Positions 7,941 through 16,732 are shown, counted from the stretch's first letter. The stretch: DNA of 64,000 bases from UMGS1322 sp900550765 (GCA_958448705.1 CAUDEY010000009.1:3992-67991), one strand, 5' to 3'. A program made the numbers and translations. Notes: generated by a model from the letters alone, not told the origin.

Positions 7941-8876
7941 ATGACAAAAATCTACACTTCAGCCGATCAGCTTGTAGGGAAAACCCCGCTTTTGGAGCTT
8001 ACACACATTGAAAACAACGATAATATCCCGGCCAGAATCCTTGCCAAACTTGAATATTTCAATCCTGCCGGTTCCGTAAAGGACCGCGTCGCCAAAGCGA
8101 TGATAGAGGATGCTGAGCAAAAAGGGCTGCTGGGGCCGGGCTCGGTTCTCATTGAGCCCACCTCGGGCAATACGGGCATCGGCCTTGCCGCCGTTGCCGC
8201 GGCAAAGGGATACCGATGCATCATCGTAATGCCGGAGACGATGTCAAAAGAGCGGCGCGTCGCCGTAAAGGCTTACGGAGGTGAACTGGTGCTTACCGAG
8301 GGGGCCAAGGGGATGAAAGGTGCCATTGAAAAGGCCGAAGAACTGGCTGCCGCGATGCCCGGCAGTTTTATTCCCGGGCAGTTTACTAATCCTGTGAATC
8401 CGCAGACGCACTACAGAACAACCGGTCCTGAGATCTGGGAAGATACGGACGGCAGAGTGGATGTGTTTGTTGCCGGTGTGGGCACGGGCGGAACGCTTTC
8501 CGGCGTGGGAGAATATTTAAAAAGTAAAAATCCTCAAATAAAAGTAGTTGCTGTAGAACCCGAAGATTCCCCGGTGCTTTCCGCCGGAAGAGCCGGCGCC
8601 CATAAAATACAGGGCATCGGTGCGGGATTTGTGCCCGATACCCTTAACACCGCAGTTTATGATGAAATCATAACGGTATCAAACGAGGAAGCCTTTGCGG
8701 GTGCCCGTGCCGTAGGGTGCGAGGAAGGCGTATTGGTGGGAATCAGCTCCGGCGCGGCACTGCATGCGGCAATTACGCTTGCAAAACGCCCTGAAAATAG
8801 AGGAAAGACGATTGTCGTGCTTTTCCCGGATACCGGCGACAGATATTTTTCTGCCGGGTTGTTTCCGGAGGAGTAA
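7941..8876 (+). CDS. cysK: Cysteine synthase (O-acetylserine sulfhydrylase)
   Basis: A PLP-dependent enzyme that makes cysteine from O-acetylserine and sulfide, 311 residues, typical for CysK. Seen: the PLP lysine K47 in NPAGSVKDR, the substrate loop PTSGNTGIGLA (about 75-85), the phosphate-binding GTGGT loop near 178 and the C-terminal GISSGAA. The ATG at 7941 follows AAGGAGG. It sits between metY and the cysteine desulfurase. No serine acetyltransferase lies in the operon, so O-acetylserine must be supplied from elsewhere. Confidence 0.92.
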   Translation: MTKIYTSADQLVGKTPLLELTHIENNDNIPARILAKLEYFNPAGSVKDRVAKAMIEDAEQKGLLGPGSVLIEPTSGNTGIGLAAVAAAKGYRCIIVMPETMSKERRVAVKAYGGELVLTEGAKGMKGAIEKAEELAAAMPGSFIPGQFTNPVNPQTHYRTTGPEIWEDTDGRVDVFVAGVGTGGTLSGVGEYLKSKNPQIKVVAVEPEDSPVLSAGRAGAHKIQGIGAGFVPDTLNTAVYDEIITVSNEEAFAGARAVGCEEGVLVGISSGAALHAAITLAKRPENRGKTIVVLFPDTGDRYFSAGLFPEE

Positions 8877-8878
8877 AG

Positions 8879-10066
8879 ATGTTTGTTTATGCGGATCATG
8901 CGGCGACGACAAAATTGAGTAAAGCGGCGCTGCAGGCGATGCTGCCGTATTTACAGGAGGAATACGGCAATCCCTCCGGCTTGTATTTTTTGGGGCAGCG
9001 GGCTGCCGAGGGGCTGGAACGGGCCCGCGGCGATATCGCGCGGTGCCTGGGCTGCCGCAGCGAGGAGCTCTTTTTTACTTCCGGCGGAAGTGAAGCAGAT
9101 AATCAGGCGCTGATTTCTGCGGCTGAAATCGGACGGAAGAAGGGAAAGCGGCATATCATATCCTCTGCTTTTGAGCATCATGCAGTGCTGCATACTCTGG
9201 ATAAGCTTAAAAAAAGAGGATTTGAAATTACATTTCTTGATGTGCATGAAAACGGGATTGTCTCTCCGGCTGAGGTAGAAGAAGCTATACGGCCGGACAC
9301 CTGCCTGGTAACGGTGATGTATGCCAATAATGAAATCGGTACTGTTCAGCCTGTTGGGGAGATCGGGGCGGTATGCAGAAAAAAGGGCGTGCTGTTCCAT
9401 ACGGATGCCGTACAGGCGGCGGGGCAGCTTGCAATCGATACGGAGGCACAGAAGATTGATATGCTTTCGCTTTCGGCGCATAAATTTCACGGGCCGAAGG
9501 GCGTGGGTGTGCTTTATATCAGAAGAGGCATTCCCGCAGTGAGCCTGATTCACGGCGGCGGACAGGAGCGCGGAAAACGGGCCGGCACGGAAAATACGGC
9601 CGGTATTGCCGGAATGGCGGCAGCGCTGCAGGAGGCCTGCAGCCGCATGCAGTACAACAGCAGCCGTATCCGTTCCATTCGGGACGGCCTTTTGCAGGAG
9701 CTTTTAAAAATTCCGCACAGCGTCCTTAATGGTGACCGTGTTCGGCGGCTGCCGGGGAATATCCATATGTGCTTTGAAGGCATTGAGGGAGAGTCGCTGA
9801 TTTTGCTGCTCAGTGAAAGAGGCATCTGCGCGTCCTCCGGATCGGCCTGTACTTCCGGATCGTTGGATCCGAGCCATGTTCTGCTTGCAATAGGACGGGA
9901 TCACGGAATTGCACATGGGTCGCTGCGCCTTTCTCTGGGGGCGGATATTACGCCGGCGGAGGCGGAATATATTGCGCAAAACGTGAAGGCCGCTGTGGAA
10001 TATTTAAGAAATATGTCTCCTGTTTGGCGGGATATGAAAGAAGGGAAGAAACAGCATGCTGTATAG
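8879..10066 (+). CDS. iscS: Cysteine desulfurase (NifS/IscS type)
   Basis: A PLP enzyme that takes sulfur from cysteine to give a persulfide for Fe-S cluster assembly. 395 residues; YADHAATT at the N-terminus, PLP lysine K202 in LSAHKFHGPKG, and the catalytic loop SSGSACTSGS with C324, the long-loop class I form that donates directly to IscU-type scaffolds. It begins 2 bases after cysK and overlaps the scaffold gene by 11 bases, so expression is coupled. Confidence 0.92.
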   Translation: MFVYADHAATTKLSKAALQAMLPYLQEEYGNPSGLYFLGQRAAEGLERARGDIARCLGCRSEELFFTSGGSEADNQALISAAEIGRKKGKRHIISSAFEHHAVLHTLDKLKKRGFEITFLDVHENGIVSPAEVEEAIRPDTCLVTVMYANNEIGTVQPVGEIGAVCRKKGVLFHTDAVQAAGQLAIDTEAQKIDMLSLSAHKFHGPKGVGVLYIRRGIPAVSLIHGGGQERGKRAGTENTAGIAGMAAALQEACSRMQYNSSRIRSIRDGLLQELLKIPHSVLNGDRVRRLPGNIHMCFEGIEGESLILLLSERGICASSGSACTSGSLDPSHVLLAIGRDHGIAHGSLRLSLGADITPAEAEYIAQNVKAAVEYLRNMSPVWRDMKEGKKQHAV

Positions 10067-10436
10067 TGAAAAGGTGATGGATCATTTTAAAAATCCGCGT
10101 AATGTGGGCGTAATAGAAGATGCGGACGGAATCGGCGAGTCGGGCAATGCAAAATGCGGCGATATCATGCGGATTTATCTTAAGGTGAAGGATGACATCA
10201 TAGAGGATGTAAAATTTGAAACCTTTGGCTGCGGTTCGGCAATCGCATCCAGCTCCATGGCTACGGAAATGATCAAAAATAAGCCGATATCCGAGGCGCT
10301 TGCGCTTACCAACCGGGCGGTGGCCGAGGCGCTGGACGGACTTCCGGCCAATAAGCTGCACTGCTCCGTTTTAGCGGAGGAAGCGATTCAAAACGCCATA
10401 AAAGATTATCAAAAAAAGGCCGGCAGTCCGGCATAG
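10056..10436 (+). CDS. iscU: Fe-S cluster scaffold IscU/NifU-like
   Basis: A 126-residue scaffold on which [2Fe-2S] clusters are built from desulfurase sulfur. The three ligand cysteines are present: C34 in AKCGD (with D36), C59 in FGCGSA and C103 in LHCSVLAEEA. Length and motifs match the NifU N-terminal / IscU family of anaerobic Bacillota. It overlaps the desulfurase gene by 11 bases. No HscA/HscB or ferredoxin genes follow, which is usual for this group. Confidence 0.92.
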   Translation: MLYSEKVMDHFKNPRNVGVIEDADGIGESGNAKCGDIMRIYLKVKDDIIEDVKFETFGCGSAIASSSMATEMIKNKPISEALALTNRAVAEALDGLPANKLHCSVLAEEAIQNAIKDYQKKAGSPA

Positions 10437-10451
10437 AAGGAGAGATTTTGC

Positions 10452-10853
10452 ATGATGGTTTCCACAAAGGGGCGCTATGCCCTGCGGGTCATGCTGGATT
10501 TGGCCGAGCACAGAAACGAAGGGTATATCCGCCTGCAGGATATTGCCCAGCGGCAGGAGATTTCGGAAAAATATTTGGAGGGCATTATTGTAGTGCTTTC
10601 CAAGGCAGGCTTTGTGGATGCACTCAGGGGAAAGGGCGGCGGCTACCGGCTGAACCGGGATCCGGAGGCGTATACGGTGGGCAGCATTCTAAAGCTTACT
10701 GAGGGCTCCTTAGCGCCGGTGGCCTGCCTGGAAGGTACACCGAACCGGTGCGCGCGCGCCGGCCGCTGCGCCACACTGCCGATGTGGGAAAAACTGGATA
10801 AAATGATCGACGATTTTTTTGAAGGCGTCACGCTGCAGCAGCTTCTGCAATAG
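10452..10853 (+). CDS. Rrf2-family regulator (IscR/CymR-like)
   Basis: A 133-residue winged-helix regulator: STKGRYALRVMLDLA start, recognition helix around 28-50, the GGGYRL wing at 62-67, and a three-cysteine loop C92, C100, C106 in the place of the IscR [2Fe-2S] ligands (spacing CX7CX5C rather than CX5CX5C). The cysteines suggest direct Fe-S sensing, while the operon with metY and cysK resembles CymR control of cysteine metabolism. Last gene of the operon, probably autoregulatory through the palindrome at 6477-6505. The minus-strand frame of a stop-less neighbour overlaps its 3' half. Confidence 0.88.
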   Translation: MMVSTKGRYALRVMLDLAEHRNEGYIRLQDIAQRQEISEKYLEGIIVVLSKAGFVDALRGKGGGYRLNRDPEAYTVGSILKLTEGSLAPVACLEGTPNRCARAGRCATLPMWEKLDKMIDDFFEGVTLQQLLQ

Positions 10854-11446
10854 CAGGATTGTTTTGAAAAGGCAAAGCCGGCATTTTTGCCGGCTTCGCT
10901 GCTTTTTATGTGGAAGGAGCCCAACGGCCGGAATTGCGGCGGAAGCGTTTCCTCCTGCACGGGAAGGGGAAAATCGGAACCGATATAGATTACGCTTTCC
11001 GGGATATCGCTGGGCAGATTGCTGATTTTTATGCGGTATTTGCCCTCGGGGACGGAAGCGCCGCGATATTCGCATACCGTTCGGTGCGGATATTTCTGAT
11101 ACAGGGAATCCCCCAGCTCTAAATTAATGCAGATAGCTATGCGGTAGGGGCCCAGTCCGTCGTCAGCGGTCAGCTTTTCTTCGCCGGTATCCCCGTACAG
11201 GGTCTCCTCCCCGGGATCCAGGATATACACGGCGCAGAAAACCTTTTTTTCAAAATATAAATGGTGAATGTTTCGGTAGGAAACCGTGATGGACAGCTCC
11301 CCCGCGGCCGTCTCCCGCAGCGTGATATTTTGCACATACCCTTCTTCCGCGGCAGCGATGTACAGGCCGATATGCAGGGCGGCAAGGCTGAGGGAGCAGA
11401 GGACGATCAGCGCTGTAAGGCCCGTGCGGCGCAGGAATTTTTTCAT
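10643..11446 (-). CDS. Exported paralog A, stop codon lost, runs antisense into rrf2
   Basis: Unknown function. It starts (ATG 11446, behind GGAGAAG) with a signal peptide or membrane anchor (MKKFLRRTGLTALIVLCSLS) and an extracytoplasmic domain. It is a tandem paralog of the next gene: the first 30 codons are nearly identical in DNA, and IYIGSD marks the shared C-terminal part. Paralog B stops soon after its IYIGSD block; this copy, at the matching place (after GSFHIKSSE, about 10880), has no stop and continues through the rrf2 terminator and 211 bases of rrf2 antisense to 10643. The extra 70 or so residues look non-native. Regulation: probably read through from paralog B. Confidence 0.6.
   Translation of the reverse strand: MKKFLRRTGLTALIVLCSLSLAALHIGLYIAAAEEGYVQNITLRETAAGELSITVSYRNIHHLYFEKKVFCAVYILDPGEETLYGDTGEEKLTADDGLGPYRIAICINLELGDSLYQKYPHRTVCEYRGASVPEGKYRIKISNLPSDIPESVIYIGSDFPLPVQEETLPPQFRPLGSFHIKSSEAGKNAGFAFSKQSCYCRSCCSVTPSKKSSIILSSFSHIGSVAQRPARAHRFGVPSRQATGAKEPSVSFRMLPTVYASGSRFSR
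10875..10907 (+). terminator. Terminator of the sulfur/Fe-S operon
   Basis: AAGCCGGC-ATTTTT-GCCGGCTT hairpin 22 bases after the rrf2 stop, followed by a broken T-tract ending in five T at 10903-10907. The stop-less minus-strand frame of paralog A reads through it. Confidence 0.6.
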
Positions 11447-11491
11447 AAGCTTCTCCTTTATATTCATTACAGAAGCGAAAAGTGGAACGCC

Positions 11492-12037
11492 TCAGCGCTC
11501 AAGCTCGATATATAAATTTCCGGCAGGCATATAGAGAAGCCCATGTTTTTCCTTAATTTCAAACGGCTCGTCGGAACCGATATAAATGCAGAGCAGCGAG
11601 TCATCCGGCTCAGTTACCAGCATTTTAAATTTTCCCTTGAGAGAGGGATTTAAAGTTTTTACATCGTATGCGGACCACCATCCGTCTGTAAGAGAAGGCG
11701 TTTGATGTTTATAAAGCCGTTCTCCCCGATTCGTATCTATAAAGAGAATTTCTATGCGGTATTTCCCTAAAACACCGGGATCTATTTTTCCGTCACCGAC
11801 ACTGAATTCTTCCCCTTCTTCCATCATATGCACCTCGTAATGCATCTTCTCAAAATACATATTATCATAGGAAACGGCGAGAACTAACCTGCCGAAAGGA
11901 GCGGAATGCAGTTTGACGTCCCAAACTTCATTGCTGTGCCCGCAGAAAAGGTACAGGCCGATATGCAGGGCGGCAAGGCTGAGGGAGCAGAGGATAATCA
12001 GCGCTGTGAGGCCCGTGCGGCGCAGGAATTTTTTCAT
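11492..12037 (-). CDS. Exported paralog B, unknown function
   Basis: A 181-residue protein with an N-terminal signal or anchor (MKKFLRRTGLTALIILCSLS...) and an extracytoplasmic domain ending IYIGSD then GNLYIELER. I do not recognise the family. Start ATG 12037 behind GGAGAAG. Tandem with paralog A, 45 bases apart; the signal region is almost identical in DNA while the rest has diverged strongly. A promoter is visible at 12151-12179. Confidence 0.65.
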   Translation of the reverse strand: MKKFLRRTGLTALIILCSLSLAALHIGLYLFCGHSNEVWDVKLHSAPFGRLVLAVSYDNMYFEKMHYEVHMMEEGEEFSVGDGKIDPGVLGKYRIEILFIDTNRGERLYKHQTPSLTDGWWSAYDVKTLNPSLKGKFKMLVTEPDDSLLCIYIGSDEPFEIKEKHGLLYMPAGNLYIELER

Positions 12038-12150
12038 AAGCTTCTCCTTCAGGGACACCAGGCACGGATGATGGAATCCAGCTGGTTTACTTTGGGAATG
12101 GCGGCATCGCCGGGGCATTCTGTGTCTTTTCCGTTGGCTGCTTTATGGTT

Positions 12151-12179
12151 ATCATAGCATATCATCAAACAAAGATCAA
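12151..12179 (-). promoter_or_regulatory. Promoter of the tandem exported paralogs
   Basis: On the minus strand TTGATC (12179-12174), a 17-base spacer and TATGAT (12156-12151), upstream of paralog B. Confidence 0.55.
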
Positions 12180-12231
12180 ATATTTTGTAAATTTGTAAAA
12201 GTGCAAGTATAAACTTTTGCGGTTTGGAAAC

Positions 12232-12266
12232 AAAAGCTCCCGTTTGCTTTTTATGCAAACGGGAGC
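12232..12266 (-). terminator. Terminator after the Gfo/Idh/MocA oxidoreductase
   Basis: A perfect 12-bp stem, GCTCCCGTTTGC with its complement, and a 7-base loop, followed on the minus strand by TTTTGTTT. It lies 10 bases after the stop at 12276. Confidence 0.8.
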
Positions 12267-12275
12267 GTTGCTTTT

Positions 12276-13517
12276 TTACAGCTCCGTTACATCCGCCGGT
12301 TTTCTGCTTTGCCAGGCGCCCTGCGTAAAATCGGGCATTGCCTGCGGCGCGCCGCCCGTCTGAATGGATTGCTCCGAAAGCACGGAAACGGCCATCCATA
12401 CTGCGGCGTCATAAACGTCAATGGGCATATCGGTTTTCTTTTTTATCGCGTCGGCAAAGGCGCGGAATACAAAGTAATCCATGCCGCCGTGGCCTGCGGC
12501 CTGCGCCTCGGCAGAGATATCTTTCCAAATCGGCGGCAGATAGTCCGCTTCATATTCCACGGCGTTGTTGATCAGCTCCTGGTAGGAGCGCACGGGCTCG
12601 AAATATTTTTCACTGTGCGTACCCTCGATAAATACGCTGTTGGTTGCCTGCTCATACATGCCCTTTGTGCCGCGTACGGTAAAATCACGGGAATAAAAAC
12701 GGGGCAGCGTGGTGTCCAGACGCAGAAGAATCGTTTCTCCGCCGGCGCATTTCAGCATGGTGGTAACGATATCGCCCTGGGCAAAGTCCGTTTCTTTCAT
12801 ATATTCCGGCACTGCTTTTTCCTGCGCTTGCTGCCGGATATATTCTTTGAGCCCGGCAGCCTTTGACGCCATAGAGGAAACGGAGACGATGCGGTTTCCG
12901 CGGTTGATGTTCAAAAGCTTTGCGATCGGTCCCAGTTCATGGGTAGGGTAGTTTTCGCAGCAGCGGTGCTGGTAGTTCTTAAAGCGGTAATGGCGGTTCT
13001 CGATGCCCCAGGCTACCTCCTGGCGCAGGTCATGGGAATAGGAGCCTGCACAGTGGACGATCTGTCCGAAGAGGCTTGCGCGGGCCATGGCTGTGGCCAG
13101 CAGTTCTTCCCGGCCGTAGCAGCAATTTTCCAGCAGCATGTACGGCGTTTTTGTCCGTTCAAAGGTATCTACAAGCCTTTGGCAGCCGGTCAGAGAAAAC
13201 TCACTGCCCACATCGCTGCCCACGGGAATCCCCTGCGCCATGGCAAACATGGAAATTTCTCCGTGGGTTTCCCAGGAGGAGAACACCAGTGCGCCGTCCA
13301 GTCCCGGCAAGGAAAGCGCCTGACGGTAGTCGGTAAAACCCTGGGCGGCGCCGTCTTCGGCACCCGCTGTGGTTTTTATCATGGCGGCAACACGGTCCTC
13401 ATAAACATCGCATACCGCGGCAACGTGTACATCCGGCATCTTTAAAAGTACGTTTTCAATGACCCAGCAGCCTCTGTTTCCCAGGCCGATTACTGCTAAA
13501 TTGATTTTTTTCGTCAT
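12276..13517 (-). CDS. Gfo/Idh/MocA-family oxidoreductase
   Basis: An NAD(P)-dependent sugar or inositol dehydrogenase-type protein of 413 residues. The N-terminal Rossmann motif is NLAVIGLGNRG; a catalytic-site-like HELGPIAKLLN lies about residue 210 after YPT, and the C-terminal half is the mixed alpha/beta substrate domain. No signal peptide, so cytoplasmic; substrate unknown. Start ATG 13517 preceded by AAAGGAA. It is divergent from an AraC regulator and probably under its control. Confidence 0.85.
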   Translation of the reverse strand: MTKKINLAVIGLGNRGCWVIENVLLKMPDVHVAAVCDVYEDRVAAMIKTTAGAEDGAAQGFTDYRQALSLPGLDGALVFSSWETHGEISMFAMAQGIPVGSDVGSEFSLTGCQRLVDTFERTKTPYMLLENCCYGREELLATAMARASLFGQIVHCAGSYSHDLRQEVAWGIENRHYRFKNYQHRCCENYPTHELGPIAKLLNINRGNRIVSVSSMASKAAGLKEYIRQQAQEKAVPEYMKETDFAQGDIVTTMLKCAGGETILLRLDTTLPRFYSRDFTVRGTKGMYEQATNSVFIEGTHSEKYFEPVRSYQELINNAVEYEADYLPPIWKDISAEAQAAGHGGMDYFVFRAFADAIKKKTDMPIDVYDAAVWMAVSVLSEQSIQTGGAPQAMPDFTQGAWQSRKPADVTEL

Positions 13518-13574
13518 AAAATAAGATTCCTTTCTTTTTTTGCGGGCAATAGATCCTGCCCGGAATATACCTAT

Positions 13575-13604
13575 ATCATACTGCGCACCTTTGTATATCG
13601 GCAA
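13575..13604 (-). promoter_or_regulatory. Promoter of the oxidoreductase gene
   Basis: On the minus strand TTGCCG (13604-13599), an 18-base spacer and TATGAT (13580-13575). Confidence 0.5.
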
Positions 13605-13643
13605 TGGGTTTCCTTATCAAAAAACTGTGTTTTTTTATTATTC

Positions 13644-13672
13644 TTTACTTTTTTCTTCGGATATGATAGAAT
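13644..13672 (+). promoter_or_regulatory. Promoter of the second AraC regulator
   Basis: TTTACT at 13644, a 17-base spacer and TAGAAT at 13667, just upstream of the gene at 13690. Confidence 0.5.
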
Positions 13673-13689
13673 ATTTTATAGGTGATTTT

Positions 13690-14508
13690 ATGGGAAAATT
13701 TATAGAGCAGTACAATTTTATCAGACCCTTTTCTTATGAAGGCGATTTCTATTTAAAATATTTAGGATATAATGATTTTGAAAAGGTTGTGCCGATCAAG
13801 CGGCCGCGTGTACAAGATTTTTATACGCTGCACTATGTTCTGGGCGGCAGCGGGACGTTGATGCTGGGGGGAACGTTTTATAAGGTGCGGGCTGGGCAGC
13901 TGTTCTTTTTGCCGCCGCAGGAGCAGATCCTGTATTATCCTGATGAAGCTGCACCCTGGGAATACGTTTGGTTTGCCTTTGATGGTGCAAAAGCAGAGGA
14001 ATATGGAAAAAAGATGGGGTTTTCGGTTGAGGCGCCGGTTCGGGAGGCGCCGGCAGGCGGCCAGGTGCCCTTGTGCCTGCAGCGGCTCTTCGGCTGTATG
14101 CTGGCAGAGGACGGTGACGGGTACTTTATGGCGCTTTCTGCTTTTTATGAAATCCTGCATCTATGCGGGAGCAGGGAGCCTCTGCGGGGCGCCGCGCAGA
14201 TTAAAAAGCTGATCGATCAAAGCTTTGCTTCCCCGGATTTTACTGTGGAGCAGCTCTGCCGCAGCCTGCATATCAGCCACGCCCAGCTCTGCCGGATTTT
14301 CAGGGAGGAATATGGTGTTACCGCGGTAAAGTATTTGATTTCCTGCAGACTGGCTTTGGCAGCGCGGCTGCTGGAGACAACGCAGCTGCCTATAAAAACC
14401 GTGGCGGCCTCCTGCGGCTTTCATGATGAGATCCATTTTATGAAATCCTTTAAAAAAGCTTACGGAATGCCGGCCCTGGCATTCCGAATGCAGCAGATTA
14501 AAAAATAA
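13690..14508 (+). CDS. AraC-family transcriptional regulator
   Basis: A 272-residue regulator with an N-terminal cupin domain (LHYVLGGSGTLMLGG near 45-60, then a QLFFLPPQEQILYYPD strand pair) and C-terminal double helix-turn-helix (VEQLCRSLHISHAQLCRIFR; VAASCGFHDEIHFMKSFKKA). Start chosen at ATG 13690 with AGGTGA upstream. Divergent from the Gfo/Idh/MocA gene, the same arrangement as the AraC/WbsX pair at 4 kb. Confidence 0.83.
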   Translation: MGKFIEQYNFIRPFSYEGDFYLKYLGYNDFEKVVPIKRPRVQDFYTLHYVLGGSGTLMLGGTFYKVRAGQLFFLPPQEQILYYPDEAAPWEYVWFAFDGAKAEEYGKKMGFSVEAPVREAPAGGQVPLCLQRLFGCMLAEDGDGYFMALSAFYEILHLCGSREPLRGAAQIKKLIDQSFASPDFTVEQLCRSLHISHAQLCRIFREEYGVTAVKYLISCRLALAARLLETTQLPIKTVAASCGFHDEIHFMKSFKKAYGMPALAFRMQQIKK

Positions 14509-14533
14509 AAACAGGAACAGAACGTTCCTGTTT
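14509..14533. terminator. Bidirectional terminator between convergent genes
   Basis: AAACAGGAAC pairs with GTTCCTGTTT around a 5-base loop directly after the AraC stop and 9 bases from the end of the LCP gene. T-tracts are short. Confidence 0.6.
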
Positions 14534-14541
14534 AAGCAGGT

Positions 14542-15699
14542 TTACTGAATCCAGCTTTTCCGGTTTGCATCCAAAGCGATATTGCTTTGGCCGTAAAGCG
14601 CCAATTGCAGCTTGCGGGCTGCCAAGGGATAATCTACCTTCCAGTACCAGATGTGATCCGCCGTATTCCGGAAGCCCTTGGCGCAGTCGCTGTCGGGAAG
14701 AGACATCTGCTGAATGGAGTAATCCAGCCAGCCGTTCGTCAGCGCATTGGTAGCATAGCCGAGCATATCGGTAGAGGAAAGCCCCGTGCGGATATAGGGG
14801 ATCATGGTATTGAGAATGGAAAGCATCGAGGATACGCCGTAGCTTTTGGCCTGGGCGAGCAGTTGCTTAATGACTTTTTGCTGCCGGTCTACGCGCGCTT
14901 CGTCACCGCCGATGTTTTCCCGTATCCGCATATAGATCAGCGCTTCCTGACCGCTCAGGGTGTTTTTGCCGGTGCTCAGGCGCTTGAATCCGCATTTGTT
15001 GCGCAGATACTGACTCTCCTCCTGGGAAAGCTCTATTTCCACACCGCCCATTGCGTCAATCACTTTGGGAAGGGAAGCAAAATTCACGATTGCGTAATTA
15101 TCAATGGACACCTTATAGTAGCGCTCCAACATTTGAATCTGCAGGGTTGGGCCTCCGTAGGCGTTGGCATGGTGCAGCTTTTCAAAAGCACCTTTGTTAT
15201 CATGAATGATGTAGCTGTACTGATCGCGCATGATCGAGGCCAGCGTAATCGTTTTTGTGCTGTGATTAATAGAAAAAATAACCATGGCATCGGCGCGGGA
15301 ATTGCTTTTTAAATTTTCATTGTCCATGCCGATCAGCAGAATATTGGTAACATTGGAAGAACGGACAGGGGAACCGTTGTTCATCCAGTTTTTGATATTG
15401 GCCTGCAGGTTATTTAATTCCTGGGGATGAATATCTTCCCCGCTGATGGCAGCGCCCGCGTCGCCGTCGATCGGCGGCAGTGTGGCAAGGTTGCCTAAAG
15501 AGGTGCCGTCTCCTTCCACAATGCTCCCGGCCGAGCCGATATCTACACCCTGGCTGGGCGTATATTTTCCGTCGCTCATGCGGCCGAAATACCAGGACCA
15601 TGCCCCAAAGGCACAACCCAATACCAGCGTGGCGATCGCCAGCGCTACGGCAATGATTTGAAACATCAGGCTTACATTATCCTTGGTTTGAAAAAGCAT
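14542..15699 (-). CDS. LytR-CpsA-Psr (LCP) family phosphotransferase
   Basis: A 385-residue membrane-anchored enzyme; LCP proteins attach teichoic acids or other phosphodiester glycans to peptidoglycan. One N-terminal transmembrane helix (about 12-36), a low-complexity linker to about residue 95, then the LCP domain: NILLIGMDNE, SRADAMVIFSIN, ITLASIMRDQYS, HHANAYGGP and the arginine-rich DEARVDRQQKVI. The ATG at 15699 follows GAGG by 8 bases. Convergent with AraC, divergent from the ParA gene. Which polymer it attaches is not visible. Confidence 0.9.
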   Translation of the reverse strand: MLFQTKDNVSLMFQIIAVALAIATLVLGCAFGAWSWYFGRMSDGKYTPSQGVDIGSAGSIVEGDGTSLGNLATLPPIDGDAGAAISGEDIHPQELNNLQANIKNWMNNGSPVRSSNVTNILLIGMDNENLKSNSRADAMVIFSINHSTKTITLASIMRDQYSYIIHDNKGAFEKLHHANAYGGPTLQIQMLERYYKVSIDNYAIVNFASLPKVIDAMGGVEIELSQEESQYLRNKCGFKRLSTGKNTLSGQEALIYMRIRENIGGDEARVDRQQKVIKQLLAQAKSYGVSSMLSILNTMIPYIRTGLSSTDMLGYATNALTNGWLDYSIQQMSLPDSDCAKGFRNTADHIWYWKVDYPLAARKLQLALYGQSNIALDANRKSWIQ

Positions 15700-15848
15700 A
15701 TAAAAAACCTCGATTCGGTGCGGTGCCGGTTCGTGAAAACGCCGGTCTGTTTTTTCAGCATATTATATATTATAACATATTTTAAAAAAACGAACAAAAA
15801 AATTATAAAAATGAAAAAACAGTTTTGGAATGTCCATAAGAAATCACA

Positions 15849-15877
15849 TTGACGAAACGGGGGTTCTTTTATATACT
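15849..15877 (+). promoter_or_regulatory. Promoter of the ParA-like gene
   Basis: TTGACG at 15849, a 17-base spacer and TATACT at 15872-15877; GGGGGAG ribosome site at 15900. Confidence 0.75.
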
Positions 15878-15910
15878 TATATTGTCTAATTAATATATAG
15901 GGGGAGCCTT

Positions 15911-16732
15911 ATGAAAAAAACTATCACGATCTGCTTTGCCAATAATAAGGGCGGGTCAGGAAAATCTACCACCTGCTCCAATGTGGGATACAGCTTGGCC
16001 CAAAGCGGAAAAAAAGTGCTGCTGATCGACGGGGATATGCAGCTGAATCTTTCTCTCTCCCTTTTTGATGAGGAAACTGTACTGCAGATGGCCCAGGGTG
16101 AGAAAAATTTATATCATGCCGTTAAAAATCAGCTGCCGCTGGAGGATTTTATTGTAAAAACCCCGTACGAAAATTTAGAGCTCATTCCCTCCTCTACGCT
16201 GATGAGCGGGATAGAATATGAGCTTTTTACCAAATGGCAGCGGGAGTTTATTTTAAAAAAATGCTTAGCGGGAGTGCAGAAAAGCGAAAAATATGATTAT
16301 ATTTTGATCGATGCTCCGCCCACCCTGGGCGGCTGGGTGATGAACCTGCTCTGTGCGTCGGATTTTTTGCTGATTCCCGTCGAGGCCAGCCCCTGGGGGC
16401 TTTTCGGATTGGCCAATATGTTTGAATTTTATTCTGTAGTATGCCAGATGGCGCCGGAGCTGAAGATTCTGGGCATTGCCGTGACCAAGGTGAACGAGAG
16501 GAAGAATTATTTTAAGCAGACCCTTGCTACCCTGCAGGAGATGGAGGATATGCCGGTATTTTCTTCCTACATTCGGGTTGACAGTACCGTGGAATGGGCG
16601 CAGGATGCCAGCAAGCCGGTTGCGGCTTTCCGTAAAACGAGCCGAAGCGCGCAGGAATATGATGCCTTGGCGCGGGAGATTGATAAAGCGGCAAGAACAT
16701 CATGTTTTTCCGCGTGCGGACAGAAGCTGTAA
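15911..16732 (+). CDS. ParA/Soj-family ATPase, orphan
   Basis: A 273-residue deviant-Walker ATPase: NNKGGSGKSTTCSN (Walker A with signature lysine, residues about 9-20), LIDGDMQLNLS (A'), and DYILIDAPPTLGG (Walker B). ParA proteins position DNA or envelope cargo by ATP-dependent dimer gradients. No ParB and no parS-like 16-mer were noticed next to it, and the gene is monocistronic with its own promoter and terminator, so the cargo is unknown. Its neighbours are envelope genes (LCP, SPOR-like). It could be a remnant of a plasmid or element partition system. Confidence 0.85.
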   Translation: MKKTITICFANNKGGSGKSTTCSNVGYSLAQSGKKVLLIDGDMQLNLSLSLFDEETVLQMAQGEKNLYHAVKNQLPLEDFIVKTPYENLELIPSSTLMSGIEYELFTKWQREFILKKCLAGVQKSEKYDYILIDAPPTLGGWVMNLLCASDFLLIPVEASPWGLFGLANMFEFYSVVCQMAPELKILGIAVTKVNERKNYFKQTLATLQEMEDMPVFSSYIRVDSTVEWAQDASKPVAAFRKTSRSAQEYDALAREIDKAARTSCFSACGQKL

